A program made the position numbers and the translations under genes. The notes beneath the pieces are model-generated. The model was not told where the DNA came from and searched no databases. It saw only the letters and a program-made list of their open reading frames with translations. From Glaciimonas sp. (GTDB lineage Bacteria; Pseudomonadota; Gammaproteobacteria; Burkholderiales; Burkholderiaceae_D), in contig JABBOY010000016.1 in NCBI GenBank assembly GCA_012927585.1, positions 124,001 to 188,000 of the forward strand: a stretch of 64,000 bases of DNA. Reading direction: 5' to 3'. Every line of letters begins with the position of its first letter. The first letter of the stretch is position 1. This document shows, one piece after another, positions 33,834 to 43,115 of the stretch.

Positions 33834-36800
33834 ATGAGTCACTTTCTGGATCGTTTGAAATTCTTCAGCAAGACCAAGGAAACTTTTTCCAATGGACACG
33901 GCGTAGTAGTCAACGAAGACCGTACTTGGGAAAATGCCTATCGGCAGCGCTGGCAGCACGACAAGATCGTTCGCTCAACCCACGGCGTGAATTGCACTGG
34001 TTCGTGTAGCTGGAAGGTCTATGTCAAAAACGGCTTGATTACATGGGAAACGCAGCAGACCGATTATCCGCGTACCCGTCCTGATTTGCCGAATCATGAG
34101 CCGCGCGGCTGTCCGCGTGGCGCCAGCTATTCCTGGTACGTCTATTCGGCCCAGCGCGTGAAGTACCCGATGGTGCGCGGCCGCCTGATGGAAATGTGGC
34201 GTGAAGCGCGCAAAACCATGGCGCCTGTTGCCGCATGGGAATACATCAGTCAAGACCCGGAGCGCTCCAAACAGTACAAATCGATTCGTGGACTAGGTGG
34301 TTTTGTGCGGGCCAAGTGGGATGAGGCAAATGAAATTATCGCCGCCGCCAATGCTTTCACGATCAAAAAATTCGGCCCGGATCGGATCGTCGGTTTTTCA
34401 CCGATTCCGGCCATGTCGATGATTAGCTATGCTTCCGGCACCCGTTATTTAAGTTTGATTGGCGGCGTGGCGCTGAGTTTTTACGACTGGTATTGTGATT
34501 TGCCGCCAGCCAGTCCGCAAATATGGGGCGAGCAAACCGACGTGCCGGAGTCGGCAGACTGGTACAACTCGACTTATCTGATGGTGTGGGGTTCCAACGT
34601 GCCGATGACGCGCACACCCGATGCCCATTTCTATACTGAAGTTCGCTACAAGGGCACCAAAACAGTCGCGGTATCTTCCGACTTTGGCGAGATGGCCAAA
34701 TTTAGCGATATCTGGCTGGCGCCAAAGCAGGGCACTGATGCCGCGATGGCGATGGCAATGGGCCATGTGATCCTCAAGGAATATCACCTTACCGGAAAAT
34801 CCGCCTATTTCCGCGACTACGCCAAGCAATACACCGATTTCCCGATGCTGGTCCTGCTGAAAGAGAAAAACGGCGCACTGGTGCCGGAGTATTTCTTGCG
34901 CGCATCGCACCTGGACAACAATTTAGACGAAACCAATAACCCGGAATGGAAAACGTTGGTCATTGATGACGCCAGCGGCGATATCTGTGCGCCGGCCGGC
35001 TCAATCGGTTTCCGCTGGGGCGAATCCGGCAAATGGAATCTGGAAATGAAAACCGGCACCAGCGGCCGTGCGATTGATCCGCGCCTGTCTTTAATCGATT
35101 GCAGCGACGAAGTACTGCCAGTCGGATTTGCGTATTTCGGCGGCAAGGACGCCAGCGATATGTTGCTGCGCAATGTGCCTGTCAAAAAAGTGCTCATGGC
35201 AGATGGCACCACTGCGCTGGTTACCACTGTGTACGATTTGACGCTGGCCAACTACGGCATCGACCGCGGCCTGGGTGGCGGCAATGTCGCCGTCGATTAT
35301 GCCGACGATGTACCGTACACGCCAGCCTGGCAACAGAAGCACACCGGCGTCAAGCCGGCCGATGTAATTACCGTTGCGCGCGAGTTTGCTGAAAATGCCG
35401 ACAAGACGCACGGCAAGAGCATGGTGATTGTCGGTGCCGGACTGAACCACTGGTATCACATGGACATGACCTATCGCGGCATCATCAATATGTTGATGAT
35501 GTGCGGTTGCGTCGGCCAATCCGGCGGCGGCTGGGCCCATTATGTGGGTCAGGAAAAACTACGGCCGCAAACCGGCTGGACCCCATTGGCGTTTGCACTC
35601 GACTGGAATCGTCCGATGCGCCAAATGGCCGGCACCTCGTTCTTCTACGCCCACACCAGCCAATGGCGTCACGAAAAATTGCATGCCGCGGAGATCTTGT
35701 CGCCCTCGGCGGACGGCAAGATGGCCGAGATGGCATTGATCGATTACAACGCCAAGTCCGAACGCATGGGCTGGCTACCATCCGCGCCGCAACTGGAAAC
35801 CAATCCACTGGAAGTTACCCGCGCAGCGGAAGCGGCTGGTATGGATGTGGCGCAGTACGCAGTGGAACAGATCAAGGCCGGCAAGCTGAATTTCTCGTGC
35901 GACGATCCGGATAATCCTGCCAACTTCCCGCGCAATATGTTTGTCTGGCGCTCGAATATCCTGGGTAGTTCCGGCAAGGGTCACGAATATTTCCTGAAAT
36001 ATTTGTTGGGTACGCAAAACGCATTGATGAGCGATGAAGACGGCTGCGTCAAACCGAAGGATGTCAATGTAAATCCGGTGCGCCCTGCCGCAGAAGGCAA
36101 ACTCGATTTGATGGTGGTGCTGGATTTCCGCATGTCGACCACTTGCCTGTATGGCGACATCGTGTTGCCGACTGCAACCTGGTATGAAAAAGACGATCTG
36201 AATACGTCCGACATGCATCCGTTCATTCATCCTTTATCGGAAGCTGTACAGCCATTGTGGCAGTCTAAATCGGACTGGGAAATCTACAAGGGCCTGGCTG
36301 AGAAATTTTCTGAAATCGGTGGCGAATACCTGGAAACACAAAAGGATTTAGTCCTGACGCCGCTGATGCATGACACTCCCGGCGAACTGGGACAACCGTT
36401 CGACCCGAAAGACTGGCGCGTCGGCGAATGCGAACCGATCCCTGGCAAAACCATGCCGAACATGACCGTAGTCGAGCGTAATTATCGTGATGTGTACAAG
36501 AAATTCACATCGATTGGCCCCTTGCTGGAAAGTATCGGCAACGGCGGCAAGGGTATCGGCTGGAAAACCGGACATGAAGTTGACGTGTTGCGCGGCATCA
36601 ACCGCACGGTGCTGGAAGAGGGTGTATCGAAAGGCCAGCCGCGTCTGGATACGGCGATCGATGCAGCAGAAATGATTCTGTCACTGGCGCCGGAAACCAA
36701 CGGCCATGTGGCGGTCAAGGCATGGGATGCACTATCCAAAATGACCGGGCGCGACCATACCCATCTGGCGTTGCCACGCGAACATGATGCAATTCGTTTC

Positions 36801-37538
36801 CGCGATGTGCAGGCACAGCCGCGCAAGATCATTTCATCGCCGACTTGGTCAGGTCTGGAAAGCGATGAAGTCAGCTACAGCGCCGGCTATACCAATGTGC
36901 ACGAGCTGATCCCATGGCGCACATTGACCGGTCGTCAGCAGTTCTATCAGGATCACCTGTGGATGCGTGATTTCGGCGAAGGTTTGTGTGTCTACAAACC
37001 GGCGATCAATACCAAAACCACGGCGGCAATGCTGGGTGCGCAGCCCAACGGCAACAAGGAAATTGCGCTGAATTTCATCACGCCGCATCAGAAGTGGGGC
37101 ATTCACTCGACTTATTCGGACAACTTGCGGATGTTGACGCTGTCGCGTGGCGGCCCGCATGTGTGGCTGTCGGAAATCGATGCCAAGACGGCCGGCATTG
37201 TCGATAACGACTGGATTGAAGTTTTTAACGTCAACGGTACGCTGACGGCGCGCGCAGTAGTTAGTCAGCGGGTGCCGGAAGGCATGACACTGATGTATCA
37301 CGCACAGGAAAAAATCATCAACGTGCCGGGCGCGGAGATATCCGGCAAGCGCGGCGGCATCCATAACTCGGTCACGCGTATCGTCACCAAGCCGACCCAC
37401 ATGATTGGCGGTTATGCGCAGTTGTCGTATGGCTTTAACTATTACGGCACGGTCGGTTCCAACCGCGATGAGTTCGTGCTGGTTCGCAAGATGAAGAATG
37501 TGGAGTGGCTGGAAGGCCCGCTGAAAGAAATCGCCTGA
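33834..37538 (+). CDS. narG: Respiratory nitrate reductase alpha subunit NarG
   Basis: 1234 residues from the ATG at 33834 behind GGAGAG. Ligands of the FS0 iron-sulphur cluster are His50, Cys54, Cys58 and Cys93, and the molybdenum ligand is Asp222 (CDLPPAS), all with the same numbering as E. coli NarG. It carries Mo-bisMGD and reduces nitrate to nitrite on the cytoplasmic face, with electrons from NarI through NarH. There is no Tat signal, as expected for NarG. It is followed by narH after 130 bp occupied by a palindromic repeat. Confidence 0.99.
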   Translation: MSHFLDRLKFFSKTKETFSNGHGVVVNEDRTWENAYRQRWQHDKIVRSTHGVNCTGSCSWKVYVKNGLITWETQQTDYPRTRPDLPNHEPRGCPRGASYSWYVYSAQRVKYPMVRGRLMEMWREARKTMAPVAAWEYISQDPERSKQYKSIRGLGGFVRAKWDEANEIIAAANAFTIKKFGPDRIVGFSPIPAMSMISYASGTRYLSLIGGVALSFYDWYCDLPPASPQIWGEQTDVPESADWYNSTYLMVWGSNVPMTRTPDAHFYTEVRYKGTKTVAVSSDFGEMAKFSDIWLAPKQGTDAAMAMAMGHVILKEYHLTGKSAYFRDYAKQYTDFPMLVLLKEKNGALVPEYFLRASHLDNNLDETNNPEWKTLVIDDASGDICAPAGSIGFRWGESGKWNLEMKTGTSGRAIDPRLSLIDCSDEVLPVGFAYFGGKDASDMLLRNVPVKKVLMADGTTALVTTVYDLTLANYGIDRGLGGGNVAVDYADDVPYTPAWQQKHTGVKPADVITVAREFAENADKTHGKSMVIVGAGLNHWYHMDMTYRGIINMLMMCGCVGQSGGGWAHYVGQEKLRPQTGWTPLAFALDWNRPMRQMAGTSFFYAHTSQWRHEKLHAAEILSPSADGKMAEMALIDYNAKSERMGWLPSAPQLETNPLEVTRAAEAAGMDVAQYAVEQIKAGKLNFSCDDPDNPANFPRNMFVWRSNILGSSGKGHEYFLKYLLGTQNALMSDEDGCVKPKDVNVNPVRPAAEGKLDLMVVLDFRMSTTCLYGDIVLPTATWYEKDDLNTSDMHPFIHPLSEAVQPLWQSKSDWEIYKGLAEKFSEIGGEYLETQKDLVLTPLMHDTPGELGQPFDPKDWRVGECEPIPGKTMPNMTVVERNYRDVYKKFTSIGPLLESIGNGGKGIGWKTGHEVDVLRGINRTVLEEGVSKGQPRLDTAIDAAEMILSLAPETNGHVAVKAWDALSKMTGRDHTHLALPREHDAIRFRDVQAQPRKIISSPTWSGLESDEVSYSAGYTNVHELIPWRTLTGRQQFYQDHLWMRDFGEGLCVYKPAINTKTTAAMLGAQPNGNKEIALNFITPHQKWGIHSTYSDNLRMLTLSRGGPHVWLSEIDAKTAGIVDNDWIEVFNVNGTLTARAVVSQRVPEGMTLMYHAQEKIINVPGAEISGKRGGIHNSVTRIVTKPTHMIGGYAQLSYGFNYYGTVGSNRDEFVLVRKMKNVEWLEGPLKEIA

Positions 37539-37546
37539 CGACGTTG

Positions 37547-37644
37547 CTCCTCCCCTTCAAGGGGAGGCTGGGAGATGGATGGGTTTATTGCGCAGAACGT
37601 GCTAACCCATCCCGACCCCGACCCTCGCCCTGAAAGGGAGGGAG
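37547..37644. repeat. Palindromic dispersed-type repeat between narG and narH
   Basis: The left arm (CTCCTCCCCTTCAAGGGG, then AGGCTGGGAGATGGATGGGT) and the right arm (AACCCATCCCGACCCC, then GACCCTCGCCCTGAAAGGG) are near-complementary over about 40 bp with an 18-bp centre. The CTCCCCTTCAAGGGGAGG ends are the usual look of small palindromic mobile repeats in betaproteobacteria. The insertion ends 24 bp before the narH ATG and leaves its GGAG ribosome site intact. Confidence 0.75.
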
Positions 37645-37668
37645 AAATTCCAAAACTTGGAGCAAAGC

Positions 37669-39225
37669 ATGAAAATAAGAGCGCAAATCGGCATGGTGCT
37701 GAACTTGGACAAGTGTATCGGCTGCCATACCTGTTCCGTCACCTGCAAAAACGTGTGGACCAGCCGCGATGGCGTTGAGTACGCGTGGTTCAATAATGTT
37801 GAAACCAAGCCGGGTATCGGTTATCCGAAAGAATGGGAAAACCAGGATAAATGGAATGGTGGCTGGCGTCGTAACGCGGCCGGCAAGATCGAGCCGCGTC
37901 AAGGCAGCCGTCTGAAAATCCTGGCTAATATTTTCGCCAACCCGAATTTGCCGCAGATCGACGAATATTACGAGCCCTTCACCTACGACTATGAGCGTCT
38001 GCAAAATGCGCCTTTGTTGGAAACGCCGCCGACCGCACGTCCGATTTCGGTCATCACCGGCAAGGTCATGGACAAGATTGTCTGGGGTCCGAACTGGGAA
38101 GACGATCTAGGCGGCGAATTCGCCAAGCGCAGTAAAGACAAGCTGTTCGACAACATGCAAAAAGAGATGTATGGCACGTTTGAGAACACGTTCATGATGT
38201 ATTTGCCGCGGCTGTGCGAACATTGCCTGAATCCGACCTGCGTCGCATCTTGCCCGTCCGGTTCGGTCTACAAACGCGAAGATGATGGCATCGTGTTGAT
38301 CGATCAGGATAAATGCCGCGGTTGGCGCATGTGTATTTCCGGCTGCCCATACAAGAAAATTTATTACAACTGGTCTTCCGGTAAGGCCGAGAAATGCACA
38401 TTCTGCTACCCGCGTATCGAAGCCGGCCAGCCGACCGTATGTTCTGAAACCTGCGTCGGCCGGATTCGTTACTTAGGCGTCTTGCTGTACGACGCCGACA
38501 AGATCGAAGCAGCGGCATCGGTGGCCGATGTGCAGGATCTGTATGAAGCGCAACTGGATTTGTTCCTGGACCCGCATTCGCCTGAAGTGATTGCTGAAGC
38601 GCGCAAACAGGGTATTCCCGACTCATGGCTGGAATCGGCTAAAAGATCGCCGGTCTACAAAATGGCGAAAGAATGGAAAGTAGCATTCCCACTGCATCCA
38701 GAATATCGCACGCTGCCAATGGTCTGGTATATCCCGCCACTGTCGCCGATCCAGGCTGCGGCTGAATCTGGAAAAATGGGTTTGAACGGCATTCTTCCTG
38801 ATACCAAGAGTTTGCGTATTCCCGTCAAATATCTTGCCAATTTGTTGACTGCCGGCAAGGAAGCACCCGTCATCAGCGCGCTGGATCGGATGCTGGCAAT
38901 GCGGGCTTACATGCGTAGCAAGACAGTGGATAAGGTCGAAAACCTGACAGTGTTGCAGCAAGTTGGACTCAGCAAGGCAGAAGTCGAAGACATGTACCAC
39001 ATCATGGCAATTGCCAACTATGAAGACCGGTTCGTGATCCCGAGCAGCCACAAGGAAATGGCAGAAGACAGCTTCAACGAAAAAGGTTCGTGCGGCTTTA
39101 CCTTCGGCAACGGTTGTTCCGACGGGGTGAGCGAGCCATCTTTGTTCGGCAAGAAAAAGCAGGGATCGGCGATCTTCATGGCAATGCCGAAATCTCGCAA
39201 AAAACGCGAAGAAAACGTTTTTTAG
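37669..39225 (+). CDS. narH: Respiratory nitrate reductase beta subunit NarH
   Basis: 518 residues from the ATG at 37669 (MKIRAQIGMVLNLDKC), behind TTGGAGC. Four ferredoxin-type cysteine groups are present: CIGCHTCSVTC near residue 16, LCEHCLNPTCVASCP near 184, CRGWRMCISGCP near 217, where Trp replaces one Cys as in all NarH so that a [3Fe-4S] cluster forms, and CTFCYPR with CSETC. It passes electrons from the NarI hemes to NarG. The length is typical. Confidence 0.98.
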   Translation: MKIRAQIGMVLNLDKCIGCHTCSVTCKNVWTSRDGVEYAWFNNVETKPGIGYPKEWENQDKWNGGWRRNAAGKIEPRQGSRLKILANIFANPNLPQIDEYYEPFTYDYERLQNAPLLETPPTARPISVITGKVMDKIVWGPNWEDDLGGEFAKRSKDKLFDNMQKEMYGTFENTFMMYLPRLCEHCLNPTCVASCPSGSVYKREDDGIVLIDQDKCRGWRMCISGCPYKKIYYNWSSGKAEKCTFCYPRIEAGQPTVCSETCVGRIRYLGVLLYDADKIEAAASVADVQDLYEAQLDLFLDPHSPEVIAEARKQGIPDSWLESAKRSPVYKMAKEWKVAFPLHPEYRTLPMVWYIPPLSPIQAAAESGKMGLNGILPDTKSLRIPVKYLANLLTAGKEAPVISALDRMLAMRAYMRSKTVDKVENLTVLQQVGLSKAEVEDMYHIMAIANYEDRFVIPSSHKEMAEDSFNEKGSCGFTFGNGCSDGVSEPSLFGKKKQGSAIFMAMPKSRKKREENVF

Positions 39226-39293
39226 GGCCGCAGCATGCCGGGTGGAAGCACCCGGCCTTCGGTACCGTTCTGATCATCAATGAAGGATACGCT

Positions 39294-39953
39294 ATGCAAC
39301 ACTTCCAGATTTTATCCACACTGCTGCTCTATCCTGAGCCTGCGTTGCTGGAGAATTTACCCGAACTCGAAGCGGAACTGGCAAAAACACCACTGATGCA
39401 CGCGCCGTTGCGCCCGTTGCTGGATATGCTGGCGACGGACGATTTGATTACGTTGCAGGAACGTTATGTCACCACGTTCGACCGCAATCCATCGCATTCG
39501 CTGCACTTGTTCGAGCACATCCATGGCGAATCGCGGGATCGCGGACAAGCTATGGTGGATTTGATGGAAGAATATAAAAAACACGGTCTGGATATGACCG
39601 GTGAAGATTTACCGGATTTCGTTCCGCTGTTTCTGGAATTTTTGTCGCAGGTGGATGAGCAGGAAGCGGGGCGCTTATTGTCAGACGCGATCCATGTTCT
39701 GGCGCACATTGGCCGCAAGTTGGCAGCCAACGAAAGTCCGTATTCCAGCGTCTTCGATGTATTGCAGCAATTGAGCCCAATTGCCGCCGAAGAATTGACC
39801 GAGCCACCGGTGCGCAATATGGACGAAGCGCTGGAAACTTTCGGCCCCGGTGCCGATGGTGTGGAACCCTTGCTGCAAACCCATGTCGGCGGTGCGCAAC
39901 CAATCAATTTTTATCCAAAAGGGACCACCGGCAACCTCAGAACTGCCCACTGA
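39294..39953 (+). CDS. narJ: Nitrate reductase molybdenum cofactor assembly chaperone NarJ
   Basis: 219 residues from the ATG at 39294, after GAAGGATACGCT; the open frame reaches back into narH but that part is not family-like. The all-helical NarJ/TorD fold shows LLLYPEPALLENLPELEAEL, LQERYVTTFDRNPSHSLHLFEHIHGESRDRG and LPDFVPLFLEFLS. It binds the NarG N-terminus and is needed to load the Mo cofactor and FS0 cluster before membrane docking; it is not part of the mature enzyme. It lies 68 bp after narH and 49 bp before narI. Confidence 0.95.
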   Translation: MQHFQILSTLLLYPEPALLENLPELEAELAKTPLMHAPLRPLLDMLATDDLITLQERYVTTFDRNPSHSLHLFEHIHGESRDRGQAMVDLMEEYKKHGLDMTGEDLPDFVPLFLEFLSQVDEQEAGRLLSDAIHVLAHIGRKLAANESPYSSVFDVLQQLSPIAAEELTEPPVRNMDEALETFGPGADGVEPLLQTHVGGAQPINFYPKGTTGNLRTAH

Positions 39954-40002
39954 TCCAATGACAAAATAATGATGCGTTTGTGCGTCAAAAAAGGAGTACG
40001 TA

Positions 40003-40686
40003 ATGGAATATTTCCAACAATTCATCTTCGGGATTTATCCCTATATCGCGCTGGCAATCTTCCTGCTGGGCAGCCTGATTCGGTTTGATCGTGAGCAATA
40101 CACTTGGAAATCCGACTCCAGCCAAGTGCTGTACGCCGGTAACTTGCGCACTGGGAATATCCTGTTTCATCTGGGTATCATCGGTCTATTTTTTGGTCAT
40201 TTGGGCGGGTTGTTGACTCCTGTATGGGTTTGGGATGCGCTCGGCATCAGCCATGGCACCAAACAATTGTTTGCCATGGTAGCTGGCGGGATCATGGGCG
40301 GCCTGTGCCTGATCGGCATCTTGATCCTGCTGGTGCGACGCTTCACCAATGACCGCATCATGGCCGTCACCACCATCAAGGACAAAGTCGTCATACTATG
40401 GATTCTGGCTACCCTGTTGCTGGGACTGTCATCGCTGTTCGCTTCCGCCGGCCACATGGACGGTCATATGATGGTGTTGCTGATGACTTGGGCCCAGCAT
40501 ATCGTGACCTTCCGGGGCGACGCCGCTTCTTTCATTGTCGAGGCGCCGCTGGTATTCAAGCTGCACCTGTTCATGGGCATATCGCTGTTCGTGATTTTCC
40601 CATTCACGCGCCTGGTACATGTCTGGAGCGGTTTTGGCGCGGTTACTTATCTCGGCCGCGCTTATCAGTTGGTGCGCCCGCGTTAA
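40003..40686 (+). CDS. narI: Respiratory nitrate reductase gamma subunit NarI
   Basis: 227 residues and five membrane helices. Heme b ligands His56 and His66 (FHLGIIGLFFGH) match E. coli numbering; His188 and His206 (KLHLFMG, RLVHVW) are the other pair. It oxidises quinol at the periplasmic side and sends electrons to NarH. The N-terminus MEYFQQFIFGIYPYIAL is typical. AAAAAAGGAG precedes the ATG. Confidence 0.98.
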   Translation: MEYFQQFIFGIYPYIALAIFLLGSLIRFDREQYTWKSDSSQVLYAGNLRTGNILFHLGIIGLFFGHLGGLLTPVWVWDALGISHGTKQLFAMVAGGIMGGLCLIGILILLVRRFTNDRIMAVTTIKDKVVILWILATLLLGLSSLFASAGHMDGHMMVLLMTWAQHIVTFRGDAASFIVEAPLVFKLHLFMGISLFVIFPFTRLVHVWSGFGAVTYLGRAYQLVRPR

Positions 40687-40714
40687 ATTGCGATGCACTA
40701 CGGAAAGGAACACC

Positions 40715-41461
40715 ATGAGTATTTCAGTCAACGGCGTTGAAATCACCGACCACGCCATCGAGCAAGAATTGCCGCATCATCAACAGGCAAAGCATCCAGT
40801 CAAACAAGCGGTAAATGAATTGATCTTGCGCACCTTGCTGCTGCAAGAAGCCGACCGCCTGGAAATTGCCGCAGAGGACGATGACGCACGCGTCGAAGCC
40901 CTATTCGCGCAAGAGGTGCGGGTACCGGAAGCCGATGAAGCGACTTGCGCTACTTTTTACCGCAACCAGCCGGCATTGTTTAGCAACGGCGAAATGGTCG
41001 AAGCGCGTCATATCCTGTTTCAGGTCACGCCGTCTGTCACGCTGGAGCTGCTGCGCGACACCGGCGAGGCAATTCTAGCTGAATTGCACGTCCATCCTGA
41101 ACGTTTCGATGCATTGGCTAAGGAATATTCGAACTGTTCTTCCGGCGCAATGGGTGGCAATCTGGGCCAACTCTCTCGCGGTCAGACGGTGCCTGAGTTT
41201 GAGGATTTCGTGTTTCGCCTGGCCTCCGGCGAGATGGGTGAACGTTTGCTGGAAACCCGTTTCGGCTTGCATATCGTGCAAGTGATGCGCCGGGTGGAAG
41301 GTGCGTTATTGCCGTTTGATGCGGTCAAGTCGCAAATCGCCGATCAGTTAACGCGACAGGCGTGGCAAAGTGCAGTGCATCAGTATCTGAAGATTTTGGT
41401 TGGCAAGGCCGACGTGCAAGGTGTCAGCCTTGAAGGCGCAGATACGCCGCTAGTGCAATAG
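40715..41461 (+). CDS. Parvulin-type peptidyl-prolyl isomerase of the nar operon
   Basis: 248 residues from the ATG at 40715 after GGAAAGGAA, 28 bp from narI. The C-terminal half is a rotamase domain (EARHILFQVTPSV, FDALAKEYSNCSSGAMGGNL, GQLSRGQTVPEFEDFVFRL, RFGLHIVQVM). The N-terminal half is helical, as in NifM-like proteins, and has no signal peptide, so it acts in the cytoplasm. The same kind of gene follows narI in Pseudomonas aeruginosa, and a role in folding the nitrate reductase is inferred. It is the last gene of the nar operon. Confidence 0.9.
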   Translation: MSISVNGVEITDHAIEQELPHHQQAKHPVKQAVNELILRTLLLQEADRLEIAAEDDDARVEALFAQEVRVPEADEATCATFYRNQPALFSNGEMVEARHILFQVTPSVTLELLRDTGEAILAELHVHPERFDALAKEYSNCSSGAMGGNLGQLSRGQTVPEFEDFVFRLASGEMGERLLETRFGLHIVQVMRRVEGALLPFDAVKSQIADQLTRQAWQSAVHQYLKILVGKADVQGVSLEGADTPLVQ

Positions 41462-41516
41462 TTCAATAGCCTGCACACGGTTGTTGTACGGCCATATACA
41501 GAATTTTTATATACAC

Positions 41517-41565
41517 ACTATTGTATATTTATATATCGCAATAATAATATGCGGTAATCATGGCA
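41517..41565. repeat. AT-rich element resembling 22202-22253
   Basis: ATATCGCAATAATAATATGC then GGTAATCATGGCAT, in the 194-bp gap between the parvulin gene and the convergent methyltransferase gene. It shares about 80 percent of positions by eye with its counterpart over about 35 bp. Confidence 0.35.
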
Positions 41566-41655
41566 TTATTGTTTATACTCCCTATTTTTTTAAATAACCA
41601 TCATGCACGGATAATGCTCCTATGCGCTGGTTCCGCACGCCTTCTCACGTGTTCT

Positions 41656-42411
41656 TTAACGCGTCAAGACGATTTTTTGGTACAGGCCGCCGAAGAATGT
41701 TTGTTTGCGCAGGTTGGATGGCTGGATATTTTTCGGGAAATAGAATGCAAGATCGTGCTGCCAAAGATCGTTCGCAAAAGGCTCCAGACGTCTTAATAGG
41801 GCCTGCAGCGGGTACCGCAGAAGATTCCATTTGCCTGGACGATGGTAGTCGACTATGACGATTTTTCCACCGGGCTTCACTACTCTGAATGCCTCAGCCA
41901 AGGTGCTGCGGCGTACGCTTTCAGGTTGTTCGTGCAGCAGGAAAAAAATCAGTACCCGATCATAGCTGCCATCGGCAAAGCCGAGCGCTGCCGAGTCGCG
42001 CTGGAATAACGAAACGTCGGAACCGGGCGTCAGTTTGCGCTGCAGATTCTGAAGTTGGATCGGTAGCACGTCGATCACGTCCAGTGTCGCATTGCCGGTA
42101 TGGCGCTTACTTAAGCGCGGCGTCAGATTGCCATAGACACAGGCCACTTGCAGCGTGCGGCCTCTGGTTGGTTGGCCAATCTCTTCCAGGGCTGCATTAC
42201 GCAGCTTCGCGTAATTGCCGAACAGGATCAGGTTGATCAGCCACCCGCGCTCGAAAATTCTGACCGCGCGCGGATCGACATACGCCCACCAATAGTTCTT
42301 TTGCAAATATGCCGGAACCGGTAACTTAATTAATGCCGTATTGAAATCAACCTTTTTATGGGTAGCTTCGGTAGCAGAAGGTGAAGCAGATTTTGAAACA
42401 AGATCAGGCAT
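41656..42411 (-). CDS. rquA: RquA-like SAM-dependent enzyme, probable rhodoquinone biosynthesis
   Basis: 251 residues from the ATG at 42411 behind AAGGAAGATA. It is related to UbiE/UbiG methyltransferases, but motif I reads [11 protein letters not shown] instead of the usual GxGxG, a feature I associate with RquA. Other RquA-like stretches are [64 protein letters not shown] and the C-terminal [11 protein letters not shown]. RquA swaps a ubiquinone methoxy group for an amino group, giving rhodoquinone for fumarate reduction. It is divergent from mobB-narXL (179 bp between). It might instead be a homologue with another role; no rhodoquinone data can be read from DNA. Confidence 0.65.
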   Translation of the reverse strand: MPDLVSKSASPSATEATHKKVDFNTALIKLPVPAYLQKNYWWAYVDPRAVRIFERGWLINLILFGNYAKLRNAALEEIGQPTRGRTLQVACVYGNLTPRLSKRHTGNATLDVIDVLPIQLQNLQRKLTPGSDVSLFQRDSAALGFADGSYDRVLIFFLLHEQPESVRRSTLAEAFRVVKPGGKIVIVDYHRPGKWNLLRYPLQALLRRLEPFANDLWQHDLAFYFPKNIQPSNLRKQTFFGGLYQKIVLTR

Positions 42412-42590
42412 TATCTTCCTTGTGTTCTTTTGGCCGTAGGAGGTTATGTCATTATGACAGTCGATGCAAATTTTCCTTGTTCTTTGGCAATGGAATGTTT
42501 TTTTCTGCACACTTTGCACTTGCGCTTGGCAACAAAACTTGGTACGGCGGGTCTCTTGTACCTGAAATCCCTTTAACGACAAGATACGAT

Positions 42591-43115
42591 ATGACATCTC
42601 GGGTATTAGGCATTGTGGGCTGGTCCGGCAGCGGTAAAACAACGCTGCTGGAATACTTGTTGCCGCAATTGGCGGCACAAGGCTTGCGTGTGAATGTGAT
42701 TAAGCACAGTCATCACGATCTGGAGTTGGAACCGGCGCACAAGGATAGCGCACGCTTACGCGCTGCCGGTGCATCTGAAGTCTTGCTGGCTTCGCCTTAC
42801 CGCTTCGCGCTGATCCATGAATTGCGCGGTGCTCCCGAGCCGACTCTGGTCGAGCAATTGGCGCGCTTGTCGGCTGCCGACTTGACGTTGGTGGAGGGAT
42901 TCAAGCGCGAGCCGATTCCGAAGCTGGAAATTCATCGCCCGGCCCTTGGCAAGCCGGCGCTATATCTGGACGATATTGACATCGTGGCGGTGGCGTCCGA
43001 TGCTGCGTCACCGTTGCTGTCGCGCCAGCTTGCCTGGCTTGATCTGGCCCTGCGCGATCAGATTTTGGCATGGGTAATAAATTATGCAAAAAATGGCGTA
43101 ATCTGCACCTCATGA
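42591..43115 (+). CDS. mobB: Molybdopterin-guanine dinucleotide adapter protein MobB
   Basis: 174 residues from the ATG at 42591 ([20 protein letters not shown]). Walker [10 protein letters not shown] is at residues 10-18; [20 protein letters not shown] and [19 protein letters not shown] are MobB signatures. It binds GTP and assists MobA in making the bis-MGD cofactor used by NarG. The ATG of narX overlaps its stop (ATGA), so the two are translationally coupled. The upstream gap has an 11-bp palindrome GTCATTATGAC near 42448. Confidence 0.93.
   Translation: MTSRVLGIVGWSGSGKTTLLEYLLPQLAAQGLRVNVIKHSHHDLELEPAHKDSARLRAAGASEVLLASPYRFALIHELRGAPEPTLVEQLARLSAADLTLVEGFKREPIPKLEIHRPALGKPALYLDDIDIVAVASDAASPLLSRQLAWLDLALRDQILAWVINYAKNGVICTS

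Noticed and set aside
33672-33959. 95-codon minus-strand frame over the narK2-narG gap
   Set aside because: It runs antisense into narG and its gap portion is explained by hairpin arms.
42412-42678. N-terminal extension of the RquA-like frame containing CIDCH, resembling a c-type heme motif
   Set aside because: The extension is not family-like, lacks a signal peptide, and a good ribosome site precedes the ATG at 42411.
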